A DNA stretch of 64,000 nucleotides from CALINB01 sp938045325 (lineage in GTDB: Bacteria; Pseudomonadota; Alphaproteobacteria; Rhodospirillales; CALINB01): assembly GCA_038114465.1 (NCBI GenBank), contig JAYNQW010000007.1:78002-142001 (forward strand), given 5' to 3'. Position 1 is the stretch's first letter. Each line of letters starts with the position of its first letter. Made by a program: the position numbers and the translations under genes. The notes below the pieces were generated by a model. The model did not search any database. It saw nothing but the letters and a program-made list of their open reading frames with translations, and was not told where the DNA came from. This document shows positions 62,401-64,000 of the stretch, piece by piece.

Positions 62401-63966
62401 ATGACAGCCGTTGAACATCCCGACCGTATCCTCATTATTGATTTCGGCAGCCAAGTCACCCAGCTGATCGCACGCCGGGTGCGCGAAAGCGGCGTGTATT
62501 GCGAAATCCACCCGTTCAATAACGTCGATGACGCGTTTCTCGCCACCTATGCGCCGAAAGCCATCATCCTCTCGGGCGGACCCGCTTCCGTCGTCGATAT
62601 GGGCACCCCGCGCGCGCCCGACGGCGTGTTCAGCGCGAACGTGCCGGTCCTCGGCATCTGCTACGGCCAGCAAACCATGGTCGAACAGCTCGGCGGCAAA
62701 GTCGAAACACACGACCATCACGAATTTGGCCGCGCCTTCGTCGAGGTGAGCGAAGATTGCGAGTTGTTCCACGGCGTCTGGAAACTGGGTGCGAAAGAAC
62801 AAGTGTGGATGAGCCACGGCGACCGGGTGACGACCCTGCCCGATGGTTTTCGCGTCGTCGGCACGTCCGAAGGCGCGCCCTTCGCCGCCATCGCCAACGA
62901 CGAAAAGCATTTCTACGGCGTGCAGTTTCACCCCGAGGTGGTGCACACGCCGCACGGCGCGCAGCTGCTCGAGAACTTCACCCACCGTGTCGCCGGCCTG
63001 AAGGGCGACTGGACCATGAAGTCGTTCAAGGAAACCGAAATCGCCAAAGTGCGCGAACAGGTCGGCAGCGGCAAAGTCATCTGCGGCCTCTCGGGCGGTG
63101 TCGACTCCTCCGTCGTCGCGGCCCTGCTGTTCGAGGCCATCGGCGAGCAGTTGCATTGCGTATTTGTCGACACCGGCGTGATGCGCGCCGGCGAATCCGA
63201 CGAAGTCGTCTCCGTGTTCCGCGATCATTACAACATCCCGCTCATTCATTGTGACGCGGGCGACTTGTTCCTCGGCAAGCTTGCCGGCGTCACCGATCCT
63301 GAGCAAAAACGCAAAATCATCGGTACCACGTTTATCGACGTGTTCGAAGAAGAAGCGAACAAGATCGAGGGCGCGAAGTTCCTTGCTCAAGGCACGTTAT
63401 ACCCAGACGTGATCGAGTCCGTTTCGTTTCACGGCGGCCCCTCGGCGGTGATTAAGTCGCACCATAACGTCGGCGGATTACCCGAGCGCATGAACCTCGA
63501 GTTGGTCGAACCCTTGCGCGAACTCTTCAAAGACGAAGTGCGCGAACTGGGCCGCGAACTGGGCCTGCCCGAACACATGGTCGGGCGCCACCCCTTCCCC
63601 GGCCCCGGGCTCGCGATCCGCATCCCCGGCGAAGTGACAAAAGAGAAAGCCGACATCCTGCGCAAGGCCGATACGATCTATATCGAGGAAATCCGCAACG
63701 CCGGGCTGTACGATGCGATCTGGCAGGCCTTCGCCGTGCTGTTGCCGGTGCAAACCGTCGGAGTCATGGGCGACGCCCGCACCTATGATTTTGTCTGCGG
63801 GCTGCGCGCGGTGACGTCCACCGACGGCATGACCGCGGACTTCTACCCCTTCGACATGGAATTTTTGGGCCGTGTGGCGAACCGCATCATCAACGAAGTC
63901 CGCGGCATCAACCGGGTGGTCTACGACGTAACGTCAAAACCCCCGGGAACGATTGAGTGGGAGTAG
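62401..63966 (+). CDS. guaA: GMP synthase (glutamine-hydrolysing)
   Basis: GuaA aminates XMP to GMP using glutamine. The 521-aa protein has an N-terminal class I amidotransferase domain with Cys87 in GICYGQQ and the His-Glu of QFHPEVVHT near 180, the ATP pyrophosphatase P-loop SGGVDSS at 231-237, and the C-terminal dimerisation domain with GRHPFPGPGL and the ending KPPGTIEWE. It works after GuaB (53878). The 203 bases before it hold no ORF. Nothing is seen in the last 34 bases of the window. Confidence 0.98.
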   Translation: MTAVEHPDRILIIDFGSQVTQLIARRVRESGVYCEIHPFNNVDDAFLATYAPKAIILSGGPASVVDMGTPRAPDGVFSANVPVLGICYGQQTMVEQLGGKVETHDHHEFGRAFVEVSEDCELFHGVWKLGAKEQVWMSHGDRVTTLPDGFRVVGTSEGAPFAAIANDEKHFYGVQFHPEVVHTPHGAQLLENFTHRVAGLKGDWTMKSFKETEIAKVREQVGSGKVICGLSGGVDSSVVAALLFEAIGEQLHCVFVDTGVMRAGESDEVVSVFRDHYNIPLIHCDAGDLFLGKLAGVTDPEQKRKIIGTTFIDVFEEEANKIEGAKFLAQGTLYPDVIESVSFHGGPSAVIKSHHNVGGLPERMNLELVEPLRELFKDEVRELGRELGLPEHMVGRHPFPGPGLAIRIPGEVTKEKADILRKADTIYIEEIRNAGLYDAIWQAFAVLLPVQTVGVMGDARTYDFVCGLRAVTSTDGMTADFYPFDMEFLGRVANRIINEVRGINRVVYDVTSKPPGTIEWE

Positions 63967-64000
63967 GTTAATATAATAATCGTTGTGATCAGCGAGTGTT

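Noticed and set aside
62326..63390. Minus-strand ORF of 354 codons opposite guaA
   Set aside because: Antisense to well-conserved GuaA domains. The Asp/Phe-rich composition is typical of a mirror frame.

Overview
The window reads as a stretch of chromosome from an alphaproteobacterium, most likely in or near the Rhodospirillales. That placement is inferred from gene neighbourhoods (ArgJ-MutT beside SecA; XerD, a tiny membrane protein, AroK and AroB in series; GuaB followed by an RsmB-like methylase; Ppx followed by RlmE), from an RHH_4-type regulator, and from aerobic-type CobS/CobT. A TRAP transporter, a NavAb-type sodium channel and two cytochromes c' suit an aquatic, probably marine, respiring heterotroph. 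Almost everything is housekeeping or metabolic. I see no IS element, prophage, CRISPR array or rRNA.

Layout. 1-7 kb: mutT (cut by the window edge), argJ and a parvulin foldase, divergent from secA; then a small membrane protein, a MOSC protein and accA. 7.3-12.2 kb: a TRAP transporter operon (Tat-exported DctP, then DctQ and DctM) coupled by overlapping codons to an amidase. 12.2-18.4 kb: xerD, a 598-aa exported protein coupled to a 46-aa membrane peptide, aroK-aroB, a CBS protein, a DUF2889 protein and an RHH regulator. 18.6-21.8 kb: an SDR divergent from a cyclase-family hydrolase and a HisD-like dehydrogenase, probably catabolic. 21.9-27.3 kb: a J-domain protein, cobS-cobT, a sodium channel and an NHL beta-propeller protein. 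27.3-32.5 kb, minus strand: a methyltransferase, rpmB, two unrelated isocitrate dehydrogenases in tandem and a LOG phosphoribohydrolase. 32.7-36.6 kb: two cytochromes c', a LysM protein and psd-pssA. 36.6-40.9 kb: an RND efflux pair. 41-49 kb: a CoA-transferase/CoA-lyase pair, a MATE pump, an enolase-superfamily enzyme, an ArgH-like lyase and fhs. 49.0-49.7 kb: a small transcription unit with an in-frame amber codon, and tRNA-Gln(CUG). 50-57 kb: ppx-rlmE, a patatin-like protein, guaB, an RsmB-like methylase with a likely CTG start, and a frameshifted PilZ gene. 57-64 kb: a CBS protein, an MFS transporter with a truncated DUF488 gene, a TPP riboswitch with thiC, an orphan lipoprotein and guaA.

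How the genes work together. Purine synthesis (guaB, guaA), aromatic synthesis (aroK, aroB), phosphatidylethanolamine synthesis (psd, pssA), thiamin (riboswitch-thiC) and cobalamin (cobS, cobT) are represented by core genes. Accessory carbon use appears in three blocks: TRAP plus amidase; SDR, cyclase and HisD-like enzyme; and CoA-transferase plus CoA-lyase.

The most unusual items are small. They are the amber-interrupted 74-codon ORF with its own terminator (49303-49527), the PilZ gene broken at an A6 run (56795-57138), the CTG start overlapping the guaB stop, and the tandem isocitrate dehydrogenase isozymes. I did not find a clearly new multi-gene system. Coordinates and motifs were read by eye; family names come from recognising conserved motifs, not from database searches.
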